64,000 nt of DNA from Leptodactylus fallax (Eukaryota; Chordata; Amphibia; Anura; Leptodactylidae), in assembly GCA_947044405.1 (NCBI GenBank), contig CAMRHE010000504.1:1103001-1167000 (forward strand), written 5' to 3'. Both the position numbers and the translations under genes were made by a program. Positions 37,175 to 47,669 of the stretch are shown in pieces (position 1 is the first letter of the stretch; each line of letters starts with the position of its first letter). The notes beneath the pieces are model-generated. The model did not search any database. It was not told the DNA's origin and saw only the letters and a list, made by a program, of their open reading frames with translations.

Positions 37175-37473
37175 TCATACATAGTGTGACATGAAGCTGG
37201 CATGAATATTAAGTCCAAATTGCAGAGTTTGAAATTTTTTCATAAATTTGTACTCCCATTCTTTCCTTTCCTCCTGCGTCTTAAAATCTTCAATAGAGTG
37301 TTTTTTTCCGGAGAAATGTGCGGCCACTGGGAGATCGGTTCTGCTGTTATTAATGGTGGATCTGTGTGAGTTCATTCGCTGACTAAGTCTCTGCCCTGTT
37401 TCCCCCACATAGAGGCCTGTGGTGGGACATTGCACACACATTATGAGATACACCACATTGGAAGACCTGCAGG
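37175..37473 (-). pseudogene. GIY-YIG endonuclease fragment of a Penelope-like element
   Basis: The fragment starts inside the domain and runs to a stop at 37175. Visible parts are VVYLIMCVQCPTTGLYVGET (the GIY motif reduced to VVY, a Cys-x2-Cys pair, then LYVG for YIG), the helix RLSQRMNSHR with its conserved Arg and His, and a second His in AAHFSGKKHS. The Cys-Cys-His-His pattern is typical of Penelope-like endonucleases. About 100 residues remain of a polyprotein normally of 700-1000. Codons read upstream of 37473 come from the minisatellite. It cannot make an active enzyme. Confidence 0.85.
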
Positions 37474-37982
37474 AGTGTTTCTGTCTCTCATAGACAGCAG
37501 TGCAGCCTGTGCTCACTGATAGTGTTTCTGTCTCTTATAGACAGCAGTGCAGCCTGTGCTCTCTGATAGTGTTTCTGTCTCTTATAGACAGCAGTGCAGC
37601 CTGTGCTCTCTGGATAGTGTTTCTGTCCTTATAGACAGCAGGCAGCCTGGCTCTCTGATAGTGTTTCTGTCTCATAGACAGCAGTGCAGCCTGTCATCAC
37701 TGATAGTGTTTCTGTCTCTCATAGACAGCAGTGCAACCTGTCATCAATGATAGTGTTTCTGTCTCTCATAGACAGCAGTGCAGCCTGTCATCACTGATAG
37801 TGTTTCTGTCTCTCATAGACAGCAGTGCAGCCTGTGCTCTCTGATAGTGTTTCTGTCTCTTATAGACAGCAGTGCAGCCTGTCATCACTGATAGTGTTTC
37901 TGTCTCTCATAGACAGCAGTGCAGCCTGTCATCACTGATAGTGTTTCTGTCTCTCATAGACAGCAGTGCAGCCTGTGCTCTC
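37474..37982. repeat. 47-bp minisatellite, right part (about 11 units)
   Basis: Same unit as 35919-36850. More units here carry GTCATCACTGATAG and TCTTATAGACAG, so the two halves have drifted since or before the insertion. Confidence 0.97.
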
Positions 37983-39808
37983 TGTATTTCTGCCTATCAT
38001 TCAGCAGGTTCTGGGTTTCGGTTTCTTAAATATGAAATACAAGAAGAATATTACAACTAATTAAATATCTAAAGATATCCACAGAGCACTGTCAGAGTGA
38101 CATGAAAGCCCTTCACTAAGTTCCCTGTATCACAGCAAAAGAGGAGAAAATGTACAAATACCCTGTGTAGTTTCTTTAACTATTGCAGGGAAAAAAAAAC
38201 AATACAGGACATAAACCCACAATGGTTCCTACTTCCCTAATGAGCCCCATCATTTGCCCAACCTTGCCAGGTGCTAGGTCACAAGGTGCCTTTTATCCAA
38301 TCATGATGGTTTGAAGGTGCCTTTACCAAAATAGGAGCTACTTGGCTAAACAGTAGGCTGTAGCTTAATCAGGTCTAGCTGTGGAGCGCCCCCTTTTGCC
38401 CCATGTGGGGTAGTGCTAAGTCACAGAATCAGAATCTACCATTCTTATTCCTGGTTCTGAGGTACACCGACTTCCTTCTGCTTCCTCTACATTGTTCTAA
38501 TGAAACAATATTCGGTCACCACTGACGGCGCCTCTTAGAGCGCGTGAATGTTCCCCCAGTAAAAATAACTCTAATTACTCATGCCGACACTGATTAATGG
38601 CTCCTCTCTCTGTTATCAGCTCAGCCTGACGACATTTACTTCCATATTTTACCATTGACGAGAATAGCGCAGCGACACGGGGGAACTGCTGTAAATGCCG
38701 CCTTTAGACCGAAATTATTTTGAGCCAATTAAAAATAAATGACAATAATTTTACATGAGAAAGCAAATAGGCTCAGAGAGATCTGAACGGAGTGTTCCTA
38801 AATATGACGCCTGCATGGTAATGTGCGATTGGAGGGATCCCCTTTATTGAAAGACGGAGCATTTACTTAGAAGCAAGTGAGATCAAAGGACATCCGAAAA
38901 AAAAAAATCACTGCGTAGCCATAACCTAAACTATTATGCTGCAGGGATAGAAAATACTCTGTGCTGCTGAAGCCAGTTTCTTCCACTATGTTGCGCACAG
39001 TCTGTATCCCTCCCACAATGACAGTGGACTCCTCTCCTGAAATACTCTGTGCTGCTGCCTTTTCCACTATCTTCCGCAGTCTGAAACATAACATTTATCC
39101 CATAGGGTGAACGCTGTCGTCAGAAAAACAGTCAAAATGGTCAAAACATCTTTTTTTCCATAGATTCAACTCCCCAGAAAATTGATTAAAAAGTGATCAA
39201 AATGCCCAAAATGCATAACAGAAATCACAATCTGTCCCAGAAAAAAATACGCCTTACGCAGTTCTATAAACAGAAATATAAAAAAGTTACAAGTGTCAGA
39301 ATATGGCGACTTCTTGTATTTATTGATGATTTGGATTTCTGTAAAGGTTTTAAAACATAACAAATATAATATAGAAAATTGTCATCGCCAAGACTGTGCC
39401 ATCCTGCAGACTATGGGTAATGTGTCAATTGTACCACACACTGAACACCGTAAAAACTAAACCAATAAGAAAAGGGCACATTGGCTAGTTTTTTCTAATT
39501 TCACCCCATTCTACTTCTTTCCAGCTTCCCAGTACATTGTATGGAATATTAAATATAAAGAACAATTTGTCCTGCAAAACATAAAAGTTATGGGTTTGTA
39601 AGGCGAGGTGTAAAAAACAAAAAAACAAAAAAAAAAGGCTGTGGCAGGAGAAGCCACCACAATGGGGGATCTCCAGGGCAGCATTTCATTTACTAATTTT
39701 AATTAACTAAAAATTACCATCCGGCTCGCAGGCAGGAAATTAATAATTTATTCCCATTTATTAATTATAATATAAAGAATGCAATGTAACAATCCTAACA
39801 GAGGACAA
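37983..39808. other. Intronic spacer with a possible conserved element (about 38560-38800)
   Basis: 38560-38800 is unique-looking, not repeat-like, and rich in homeodomain-type cores (CTAATTACTC, TGATTAATGG, CCAATTAAAAA, GACAATAATTTT). It resembles typical developmental-gene conserved non-coding DNA, but there is no alignment to support this. The rest is unremarkable. Confidence 0.3.
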
Positions 39809-39942
39809 GCACAATGTATCAGATCTGTTCCTCCATACAATGTATCAGATCTGTTCCTCCATACAATGTATCAGATCTGTTCCTCCATACAATGTATCAG
39901 ATCTGTTCCTCCATACAATGTATCAGGTCTGTTCCTCCATAC
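39809..39942. repeat. 26-bp tandem repeat, left part (five units)
   Basis: ACAATGTATCAGATCTGTTC then CTCCAT, 26 bp, repeated five times and nearly perfect. It is interrupted at 39942/39943 by an inserted element and continues in diverged form at 40795-40895. Confidence 0.95.
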
Positions 39943-40794
39943 CATGGTGCATTTTCACCGGGCCCTATGGTAGCGGAGGGCCCCTTAGGAAAGTCCACCA
40001 TTTAGAATGCTGTCCTTCTGTTCTGGTATGTCCAGATTCCAGCTCAGATGATTTGAAAATAATAGTGAGGCAGGGAGCCAGCCACTCACTGCTGCACCAC
40101 CCAGCCCCTGCCTCTTGGTTCCTGTGTCTTGGGAGCAATAGTTGCAATGTAGTGACATCACTTACATATACTATTGGTGCAACTGGAGGGGCACATGAAA
40201 CTATGGGGAAACCTGGAGGGGCACATGAAACTATGAGGGCAACCTGAAGGGGGACATAAAATAGTGGACCCAAACATAAGGTGGACATGAAAGTACGAGG
40301 GCAACTTGGAGGGTGAGATATAAAACATTGGGGGCAACCAGGAGGGGGGCATGACACTATTAGGGTAACCAGGACGGGGACATGAAACTAGGGGCAACCT
40401 GGAGGGGGACATAAAATAGTGTGCGCAACCATGGTGGGGACATGAAACTATGAGGGCAACCTGAAGGGGGACATAAAACAGTGGGAGCAAAAAGGAGGGG
40501 ACTTGAAATTATGGGGCCAACCAGGTGGGGGATATTATACTGTAGGTACACCAGGAAAGGAACTTTATACTGTGGAGGCAACTGGAGGTGGACAGTATAA
40601 TATAATGTCTAAAGGGGCCACTGGGGTGGGACAGGTTAATGTGTGTTGCCACTGTAGGGCATTATACTGTGTGGGGGGGGTCAAAGAGGGGGTATTATAA
40701 TTTGTTCAGGTCAGGTAAGTCTACGTGGTGGTGATGGGGGCCCCCACTTATGAAACCTTTGCACTGGGCCCACTAATGTGTTAAAATGGGCGTG
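39943..40794. mobile_element. hAT-like insertion (852 bp) with 8-bp target duplication CTCCATAC
   Basis: CTCCATAC occurs at 39935-39942 and 40795-40802, and joining the flanks restores an exact 26-bp unit. An 8-bp duplication is characteristic of hAT transposons. The ends (CATGGTGCATTTTCACC, and CACGCCCATTTTAACAC read in reverse) share CATTTTNAC. The interior holds an imperfect 30-40-bp repeat (40170-40640; GGGGCAACCTGGAGGGGG and ACATGAAACTATG phrases) and GGGCCC-rich ends, but no transposase. It is non-autonomous. Confidence 0.7.
40170..40640. repeat. Imperfect 30-40-bp tandem repeat inside the hAT-like element
   Basis: Phrases of the type GCAACCTGGAGGGGGACATG and AAACTATGAGG recur about 12 times with strong divergence. 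The ORFs on the minus strand rich in SCPPSGCP are readings of it. Confidence 0.8.
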
Positions 40795-40895
40795 CTCCAT
40801 ACAATGTATCAGATCTGTTCCTAGATTATATGTATCAGTTTTGTTCTTCTATACAATGTATCAGGTCTGTTCCTGGATTCTATGTATCAGATCTG
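40795..40895. repeat. 26-bp tandem repeat, right part (diverged)
   Basis: It begins with CTCCATACAATGTATCAGAT and continues with three decayed units (GATTATATGTATCAG, CTATACAATGTATCAGG, GATTCTATGTATCAG). Confidence 0.85.
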
Positions 40896-41295
40896 CCTGA
40901 CAATAACCCAGTTCTGGCTCGTTACCTTTTACTGGAGCCATAAACAGAATAGTCTATGATAAACTTGGCGCCAGCGGGGGTCCCCTTTGTCTGCTATAGC
41001 GTCCTCCTCCTCCTCATAAGTAATCACATCTATTTAGAACCCACCATGGGGTATATTAGGAAAGGGGAATGTCTGTGACACCTCCATACATAAAGATGTT
41101 AACAATAAATAGTGGAAAGAAAAGAAAGTTCTATGAAGGATCAGTGTGTGTGGCAAGAGGCAAATAATATCACAATTGTGTGTGCTGGAACAGTAGGGGG
41201 CAGGGAAAATGCAACTATAAAAGTAACTCCTCCTGTGTCAGAAATATACATCCTTCAATTTGTCTTTCATATTAAGGAACTAAATTTTTATAAAG
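40896..41295. other. Intronic spacer, nothing recognised
   Basis: No coding sequence, no repeat. Confidence 0.5.
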
Positions 41296-41353
41296 AGTGA
41301 AATTAAGGAAAGAAGGAATAAAATAAAGAAGGAAGGAATAAAAGAAGGAAGGA

Positions 41354-41401
<48 letters not shown>

Positions 41402-41404
41402 AGG
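41296..41404. repeat. GAAA/GGAA purine microsatellite
   Basis: AAGGAAAGAAGGAATAAAA passes into a pure (GAAA)n run at about 41353-41400. It is a polypurine tract able to form triplex structures. Confidence 0.97.
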
Positions 41405-41719
41405 AAGACTGTTTTTGTGGCACTACAATTCTCAGCAGACACTGACAATCAATGTTTGTATGGAAATATACCAGATATCCTCATCATATAGATAAACTCC
41501 CCCCTCAGCATGATCTATCTATCTGCTGAGCGGAGCTGACATTCACTAAGTTGCGGCCTGGTCTGGTGCGCACAGAGAATCAGGTCACTGAACTCCTCAA
41601 GCCACGAACTCAGATGTGAGCTCTGAAAATTAACTGTGCTCCATCTACATGACACACGGAAAGATCTACTAAGGAAATCATTAGAACAGGGAGAAAACTA
41701 AGAAAATTCTAACTGTAAC

Positions 41720-41899
41720 TATTTATGTCTCATATCTGCTGTCTATCTATCTCATATCTATTTATTTATCTAGCTATCTATCTCTCATATCTATCCTCTT
41801 ATCTATTATCTCATATCTATCTATCTATCTTATCTATCTATCTCATATCTATCTATCTATCTATCTATCTCATATCTATCTATCTATCTATCTATCTCA

Positions 41900-41939
<40 letters not shown>

Positions 41940-41965
41940 CATATCTATCTATCTATCTATCTAGC
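41720..41965. repeat. CTAT tetranucleotide array
   Basis: CTATCTATCTCATATCTATC phrases. It is the reverse-complement orientation of the GATA arrays at 24.4 and 43.2 kb, and it ends directly at the Tc1 element. Confidence 0.97.
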
Positions 41966-41967
41966 TA

Positions 41968-42892
41968 CACACGTGGACAAAATTGTTGGTTCCCCTCGTT
42001 ACATGAAAGAAAAACCCACAATGGTCACAGAAATAACTTGAATCTGAAAGACTGGAATTTGCCAAACTACATGTTGACAAGCCACAAAGCTTCTGGGAGA
42101 ATGTCCTATGAACAGATGAGACAAAAATCGAAATTTTTGGCAAGGCACATCAGCTCTATGTTCACAGACGGAAAAATGAAGCCTATCTTGAAAAGAACAC
42201 TGTCCCTACTGTGACACATGGAGGAGGCTCTGTTATGTTCCTGGGGCTGCTTTGCTGCATCTGGCACAGGGTGTCTTGAATCTGTGCAGGGTACAATGAA
42301 ATCTCAAGACTATCAAGGGATTCTAGAGAGAAATGTGCTGCCCAGTGTCAGAAAGCTTGGTCTCAGTCGCAGGTCATGGGTCTTGTAACAGGATAATGAC
42401 CCAAAACACACAGCTAAAAACCCCAAGAATGGCTAAGAGGAAAACATTGGACTATTCTGAAGTGGCCTTCTATGAGCCCGGACCTAAATCCTATTGAGCA
42501 TCTTTGGAAGGAGCTGAAACATGCAGTCTGGAAAAGGCACCCTTCACACCCGAGACAACTGGAGCAGTTTGCTCATGAGGAGTGGCCAAAATCCCTGCTG
42601 AGAGGTGCAGAAGTCTCATTGCCAGTTACAGGAATCGTCTGATTGCAGGGATTGCCTCAAAAGGTTGTGCAACTAAATATTAAGTTAAGGGAACCCTCAT
42701 TTCTGTCCAGGCCTGTGTCATGAGATTTCTTTTTTTTAAAAATTCTGTTGAAGCTTGGAGCATGTCGACTCATTTGTTCATCTCTATAATTTTTATATAT
42801 TATTACTTTTGTCAGATTCAAGTTATTTCTGTGACCATTGCGGGGTTTTCTTTCATTAAATGGGGGGGGACCAACAATTTTGTCCACGTGTG
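41968..42892 (+). mobile_element. Tc1-like transposon, internally deleted (925 bp)
   Basis: The ends CACACGTGGACAAAATTGTT (left) and its inverse at 42873-42892 define the element. The right terminal inverted repeat is about 235 bp. The left one stops after about 85 bp because a deletion removes the rest of it and the N-terminal half of the transposase. The C-terminal half remains as a decayed frame ending SYRNRLIAGIASKGCATKY. The solo end at 5858-6095 is the same family. Confidence 0.88.
42055..42682 (+). pseudogene. Tc1-like transposase, C-terminal relic
   Basis: The relic can be followed from about AAGACTGGAATTTGCC (middle of the protein) to a TAA shortly after GCAACTAAATAT. It contains several in-frame stops and frameshifts. 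Recognisable parts are the region before the second catalytic aspartate (AATGACCCAAAACACACAGC encodes a decayed NDPKHTA), DLNPIEHLWKELKHAVWK with one disruption, and the conserved last 20 residues. DNA-binding helices and the first catalytic aspartate region are missing or unreadable. Confidence 0.8.
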
Positions 42893-43159
42893 GTGCGTAG
42901 AAGTAGTAGTAGATAGATAGATAGATAAAGTATATATAAAATGAAATATAGCCAAAGAAAAAAGTGGACTTTTTTATAAATCTATGTAGAAAGTTTCTGT
43001 CTAGCCAGGACCTTTCTCAGTTTTTTAAATATTTTTCTCTTCTCCTACATTGGAGTGCTGACCTTTTTTTTATATTTTTTATTTTTTTTAAATGAAGTGA
43101 AAAAGTGGCTATTGGTCCAAGGATGTGTACCCACAACATTTATTGGTTTTCTATTAAAG

Positions 43160-43212
<53 letters not shown>

Positions 43213-43457
43213 TGAGATAGTAGATAGATAGATATGAGAGAGATAGATATGAGATAGATAGATATGAGATAGATAGATATGAGATAGAATGAGATAGATA
43301 TGAGATAGATAGATAGATATGAGATAGATAGATATGAGATAGATAGATATGAGATAGATATGAGATAGATATGAGATAGATAGATAGATATGAGATAGAT
43401 AGATATGAGATAGATAGATAGATAGATAGATATGATTAGATAGATGAGATAGATATG

Positions 43458-43502
<45 letters not shown>

Positions 43503-44078
43503 TGAGATAGATATGAGATAGATAGATAGATAGATAGATATGAGATAGATATGAGATAGATAGATATGAGATAGATAGATAGATATGAGATAGATATGAG
43601 ATAGATAGATAAATATGAGATAGATATGAGATAGATAGATAGATATGAGATAGATATGAGATAGATAGATATGAGATTGATAGATAGATATGAGAGAGAT
43701 AGATAGATATGAGAGAGAGATATGAGATAGATAGATAGATAGATATGAGAGAGAGATATGAGATAGATAGATAGATAGATAGATATGAGATAGATAGATA
43801 TGAGATAGATAGATATGAGATAGATAGATATGAGATAGATAGATAGATATGAGATAGATAGATAGATAGATAGGAGATAGATAGATATGAGATAGATAGA
43901 TAGATATGAGATAGATAGATATGAGATAGATAGATATGAGATAGATAGATATGAGATAGATAGATAGATATGCGATAGATAGATATGAGATAGATAGATA
44001 TGTGATAGATAGATATGAGATAGATAGATAGATAGATATGAGATAGATAGATAGATAGATATGAGATAGATAGATATG

Positions 44079-44111
<33 letters not shown>

Positions 44112-44625
44112 TGAGATAGATAGATAGATATGAGATAGATATGAGATAGATAGATAGATATGAGATAGATAGCTATGAGATAGATAGATAGATAGATAGA
44201 TATGAGATAGATAGATAGATACGAGATAGATAGATATGAGATAGATAGATATGAGATAGATAGATAGATAGATATGAGATAGATATGAGATAGATAGATA
44301 GATATGAGATAGATAGATAGATAGATAGATAGATATGAGATAGATAGATAGATAGATAGATATGAGATAGATAGATAGATAGATATGAGATAGATAGATA
44401 GATAGATAGATAGATATGAGATAGATAGATATGAGATAGATAGATAGATAGATATGAGATAAATAGATAGATATGAGATAGATAGATAGATATGAGATAG
44501 ATAGATAGATAGATATGAGATAGATAGATAGATAAGATATGAGATAGATATGAGATAGATAGATATGAGATAGATATGAGATAGATAGATATGAGATAGA
44601 TATGAAATAAATAGATAGATAGACC
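43160..44625. repeat. GATA tetranucleotide array (1.47 kb) with TATGAGATAGATAGA units
   Basis: Same composition and orientation as 24410-25834. The reverse-strand ORFs of up to 511 codons (YLSIYLS, SHIYLS) only reflect that CTAT/CATAT repeats lack stop codons. Confidence 0.98.
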
Positions 44626-44645
44626 ATATGCAGTATAAGAAAAAA

Positions 44646-44743
44646 TTGCAGCAATCCAATAGTTGTGGTGAACATGACAAATATCCTAAATATTGACTAA
44701 GAAACACAAGATTTTGTTCACCACAACTATTGGATTGCTGCAA
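44646..44743. repeat. Perfect 28-bp inverted repeat
   Basis: 44646-44673 (TTGCAGCAATCCAATAGTTG plus TGGTGAAC) is the exact reverse complement of 44716-44743, with a 42-nt loop. It directly follows the GATA array and probably belongs to a small transposon. Confidence 0.92.
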
Positions 44744-45304
44744 ACTTTCTGGGATTTGGATATCTACAAACCTTGGATTGTAATTTTTTTGGTGCTACTC
44801 TGTATTTTCTATTGGACTAGATAGATAAAATAGATCCAGCTTTCTACAGACTCTGAATGGCATACATAACTCCACTTTGCTCTTTCTAGGAGAGTGTCAG
44901 TCTTCACATTCCATTCATGAACACAAGGTACATTGTAGGAGGTCTCTATTATAGCAGTGTAATGAATGGTTTACTAGAATGAGTATTTTGGGACTTAATA
45001 ATCTGAATAAGACAATTTTCTAATTATTTATAGTCAGTGACATATGGTAATTCCACAATGTCCACGGTTGATGCCCATTTTACTGCTGACATCAGAGCAA
45101 CGTGCCAGAAAGGAGGACACTGGGGAACGGCCAATAAAATTCTGATTTGGCAGGGATAATGGAGAAGCCAAAGTACTATTAATTACAAGGTGGGAGAGTC
45201 TGGAGAGTGCCAAAGCTGGTGAGAGCGAGACATACACAGTGAGGACGGCGAACTGCAAGAGAGGCCCACACCGGACTCATCACATCTATAAACCTCCAAC
45301 AGGT
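44744..45304. other. Intronic spacer, no gene seen
   Basis: The section 45010-45240 is unique-looking, with TCTAATTATTT and ACTATTAATTACAAGG homeodomain-type sites. It is a candidate for a conservation check only. Confidence 0.3.
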
Positions 45305-45566
45305 AGGTCTGTCTATCTATCTATCTCATATCTATCTATCTATCTACAGTATTATCTATCTCTCTCATAACTATCTATATCTCATATCTATCTATCTCTC
45401 TCATATCTATCTATCTATCTCTCTCATATCTATCTATCTCTCATATCTATTTATCTATCTCTATCTCTCTATCTATCTATCTCATATCTATCTATCTATC
45501 TATCTATCTATCTCATATATATCTATCTAAACTCATATCTATCTATCTACAGTATTATCTATCTCA

Positions 45567-45599
<33 letters not shown>

Positions 45600-46077
45600 C
45601 ATAGCTGTTTATCTACCTATCCATCTTATATCTATCTACCTATTTGTCTTTCTCATGTCAACTTACCTAGATAGATAGACAGACAGACAGGTTGGAGACA
45701 TAGATAGATAGATATGAGATAGATAGATTGAGATAGATAGATATGAGATAGATAGATAGATAGATATGAGATAGATAGATAGATAAATAGATAGATATGA
45801 GATAGATAGATAAATATGAGAGAGATAGAAAGAAAGAAAGGAGTGCCATGTAAAGTACCTATCAGTGCCAGTCATCCCTAACATATCCCACAAACCTCCA
45901 ACTATCTATCGATCTTTATTTCTCTCTCATATCTATCTATCTATCTATCTATCTCATATCTATCTCATATCTCTCTCATATCTATCTATCTATCTATCTC
46001 ATATCTATCTATCTATCTATCTCATATCCATCCCATATCTATCTATCTATCTATCTATCTATATATCTATCTATCTG
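45305..46077. repeat. CTAT - GATA - CTAT alternating tetranucleotide arrays
   Basis: CTAT type at 45305-45660, GATA type at 45668-45845, CTAT type at 45902-46077. Adjacent arrays are inverted copies with under 60 bp between them, so long hairpins are possible. Confidence 0.95.
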
Positions 46078-46334
46078 CCCAGTCCCATAAAACCTGGAGA
46101 GGTGAGAAGTTTGCCTCCTTCTTCTATATATAAGCTACTTATACAAAGAGGGGGCTAAAACCCCCCTCTATCTCTGTGAATTCACAGGGCAGGGCTTATG
46201 TAAAATTGGTATTTTGGGGATATTTTGTGGGCAATCATAGGTGGGACTTACAATGCTGCACAAACAAGTATTCAATAGTTGGTAGAGTTTGTGATGTAGT
46301 CTCTGACTCCTAATTATTTCAGGAGTCCTGGAGC

Positions 46335-46410
46335 CTACGTCACATGAGCCTCGTCAGAGCTGCTGATTGGCTGAAAGGCATCATGTGATTCACTATGTGA
46401 CTCAGCAGAG
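46335..46410. promoter_or_regulatory. Cluster of CRE-like, CCAAT and AP-1/MARE motifs close to exon 2
   Basis: Within 75 bp: TACGTCAC (CRE-type), GATTGG (reverse CCAAT) and TGACTCAGCA (AP-1 core within a MARE half). It lies about 80 bp beyond the exon 2 donor. Part of it may be a dispersed frog repeat. Function is speculative. Confidence 0.2.
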
Positions 46411-46489
46411 CTAAAAAGTAACTCTCGACATAGTATTGATACAAGGTGTTACAAATGTGTGCCAGTTGCCTAGCAACCTCTGCCCTTAC

Positions 46490-47033
46490 CTCCTTTCTTG
46501 TCGTCATCTTGACTGCTGTCCGCTGTGTCTTGTTTGGGTTGCTCTTTTGCCGGGGCAGCTTCTGGACTAGCAGCAGGCACATCGGCTTGTTTGGACTCAT
46601 CCTTTGCTTGGTTGGCGTCTTGACCCGAGGAGTTTTCACTTGTGCCCTTTGCCTCTGACTCCGTTTGCTTCTCCTCAGAAGGGGATTTTTCTGTGTTTTT
46701 GGCATCTTCCTCTGAACCTGCCTCTGGCTTTTTATCTTCTGAAGAACTATCCACCTTCTTCTTAACATCTTCAGACAAAGGTCCATCACTGGTGGGTTCC
46801 TCTGTTTTTGGGGCCTCGTTTTCTGTCTTTTCGACGTCCTCCTTAGCATCTTCTTTGTGGTTCTCCACAGGTTCTCCGGTATTCTCATCTCCTTTCTTAT
46901 CGCCCTTCAGTTTTTTCCGGATTATATGTCCGCGGAAGCTAGCCTGGATTTTGGTCGCTGCTTTATGAGCTTTGTCCTCTGGCTTGTTTGCATCTTGTTC
47001 AATTTTTTGGTCGCCCTCTTCATTTTTTTCCAC
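46490..47033 (-). CDS. GAP43: GAP43 (neuromodulin) exon 2, main coding exon
   Basis: GAP43 attaches to the growth-cone and presynaptic membrane, stores calmodulin at low calcium and is released on PKC phosphorylation. The exon gives 181 codons plus one base. It opens with GTG read as Val ([14 protein letters not shown]), directly after acceptor TTTTTTCTTCTCCCAAAG, so GTG is not a start codon. Next comes the IQ motif [20 protein letters not shown]; the Ser in QASF is the PKC site (Ser41 in mammals, probably 42 here because of one extra residue). A long Glu/Lys/Ser/Pro-rich disordered tail follows, including SKQADVPAA. The donor is GGAG|GTAAGG at 46489; the frame shown beyond it (GKGRGC) is intron. 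The exon 1 peptide with two palmitoylated cysteines is not included. No damage is seen. Confidence 0.97.
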
Positions 47034-47669
47034 CTTTGGGAGAAGAAAAAAGTATATTCCATCAATCTGCCTTATAACAAAAACATCAGACTCCAGTCAT
47101 AAGTGTCATTTTTCTAAAAACATTCAAGAAATGTAATTTTTTTTGAGCCTCTGGGAATTTTTTTTTTTGGTCTATTAAATTAAAATAAATGACATTTCGG
47201 TACAAAGTGGAATGAATCATTCATGAGCTCCCCGAGCTTCACATCCTCGTGCTCTCGAGTGGTTTACTAAACGCCACAAGAGTAATGATGTTTCAATGTA
47301 ACGATTACAAACCATTCATATACATGTCATGTACGCCTAAAAGAGACGCAAAAAAATCAAAAAGAACACAGAGGGGATCCCAGAAACTCAAGCCTTCCAC
47401 TGAGCGGGGTGACAAGTGCTTAATAGATACAGTAGGCCTAAAATATACCATATGCAGGGGTGTATCTATACAAGTAGTGGTGGTAACCATCACATCCAGG
47501 CCCTGGTACAAGAGAGACACCCCTACCACATAAGACGACCCCGATATTATAAGTGCACATGGTACATGGTGGCCCCACTTACACATTTTGCATTGTGGCC
47601 AAGTTATACTTTCTGACAAGATTCTTTCCATACAGGAGACAACCTCAAGACTTAGGTGAGAGGGGTATT
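47034..47669. other. Intron 1 spacer next to exon 2
   Basis: The pyrimidine tract of the exon 2 acceptor lies at 47036-47060. CAGGGGTGTATCTA at 47455-47468 resembles the CAGGGGCGTAACTA end of hAT-type elements, but no matching other end was found. No gene. Confidence 0.4.

Larger units (their letters stand above)
36851..37473 (-). mobile_element. 5'-truncated Penelope-like element inserted in the 47-bp array, with 12-bp target duplication
   Basis: The insertion is flanked by AGTGTTTCTGTC on both sides (36839-36850 and 37474-37485), and removing it with one copy restores a normal 47-bp unit. On the minus strand it holds the end of a GIY-YIG endonuclease frame followed by about 320 bp of 3' untranslated sequence. 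GIY-YIG after a reverse transcriptase is the hallmark of Penelope-like elements, and the reverse transcriptase is missing by truncation. Short target duplications and 5' truncation fit target-primed reverse transcription. Confidence 0.85.
21840..46489 (-). other. GAP43: GAP43 intron 2 (24.65 kb)
   Basis: It is bounded by donor GGAG|GTAAGG (46489) and acceptor TTTTCCAG| (21840) on the minus strand. More than a quarter is tandem repeat: the 49-bp, GATA, 18-bp, 47-bp and 26-bp arrays. Mobile elements within it include a Penelope-like tail, a hAT-like insertion, a deleted Tc1 element and MITEs. No nested gene was recognised. Confidence 0.92.

Noticed and set aside
43140..44743. YLSIYLS/SHIYLS ORFs of 435-511 codons as membrane proteins
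   Set aside because: Readings of the CTAT/CATAT tetranucleotide array, which lacks stop codons in several frames.
46340..46888. 182-codon minus-strand basic ORF overlapping GAP43 exon 2
   Set aside because: Shifted frame of the Lys/Glu-rich GAP43 exon. The GAP43 frame has conserved IQ and splice signals.
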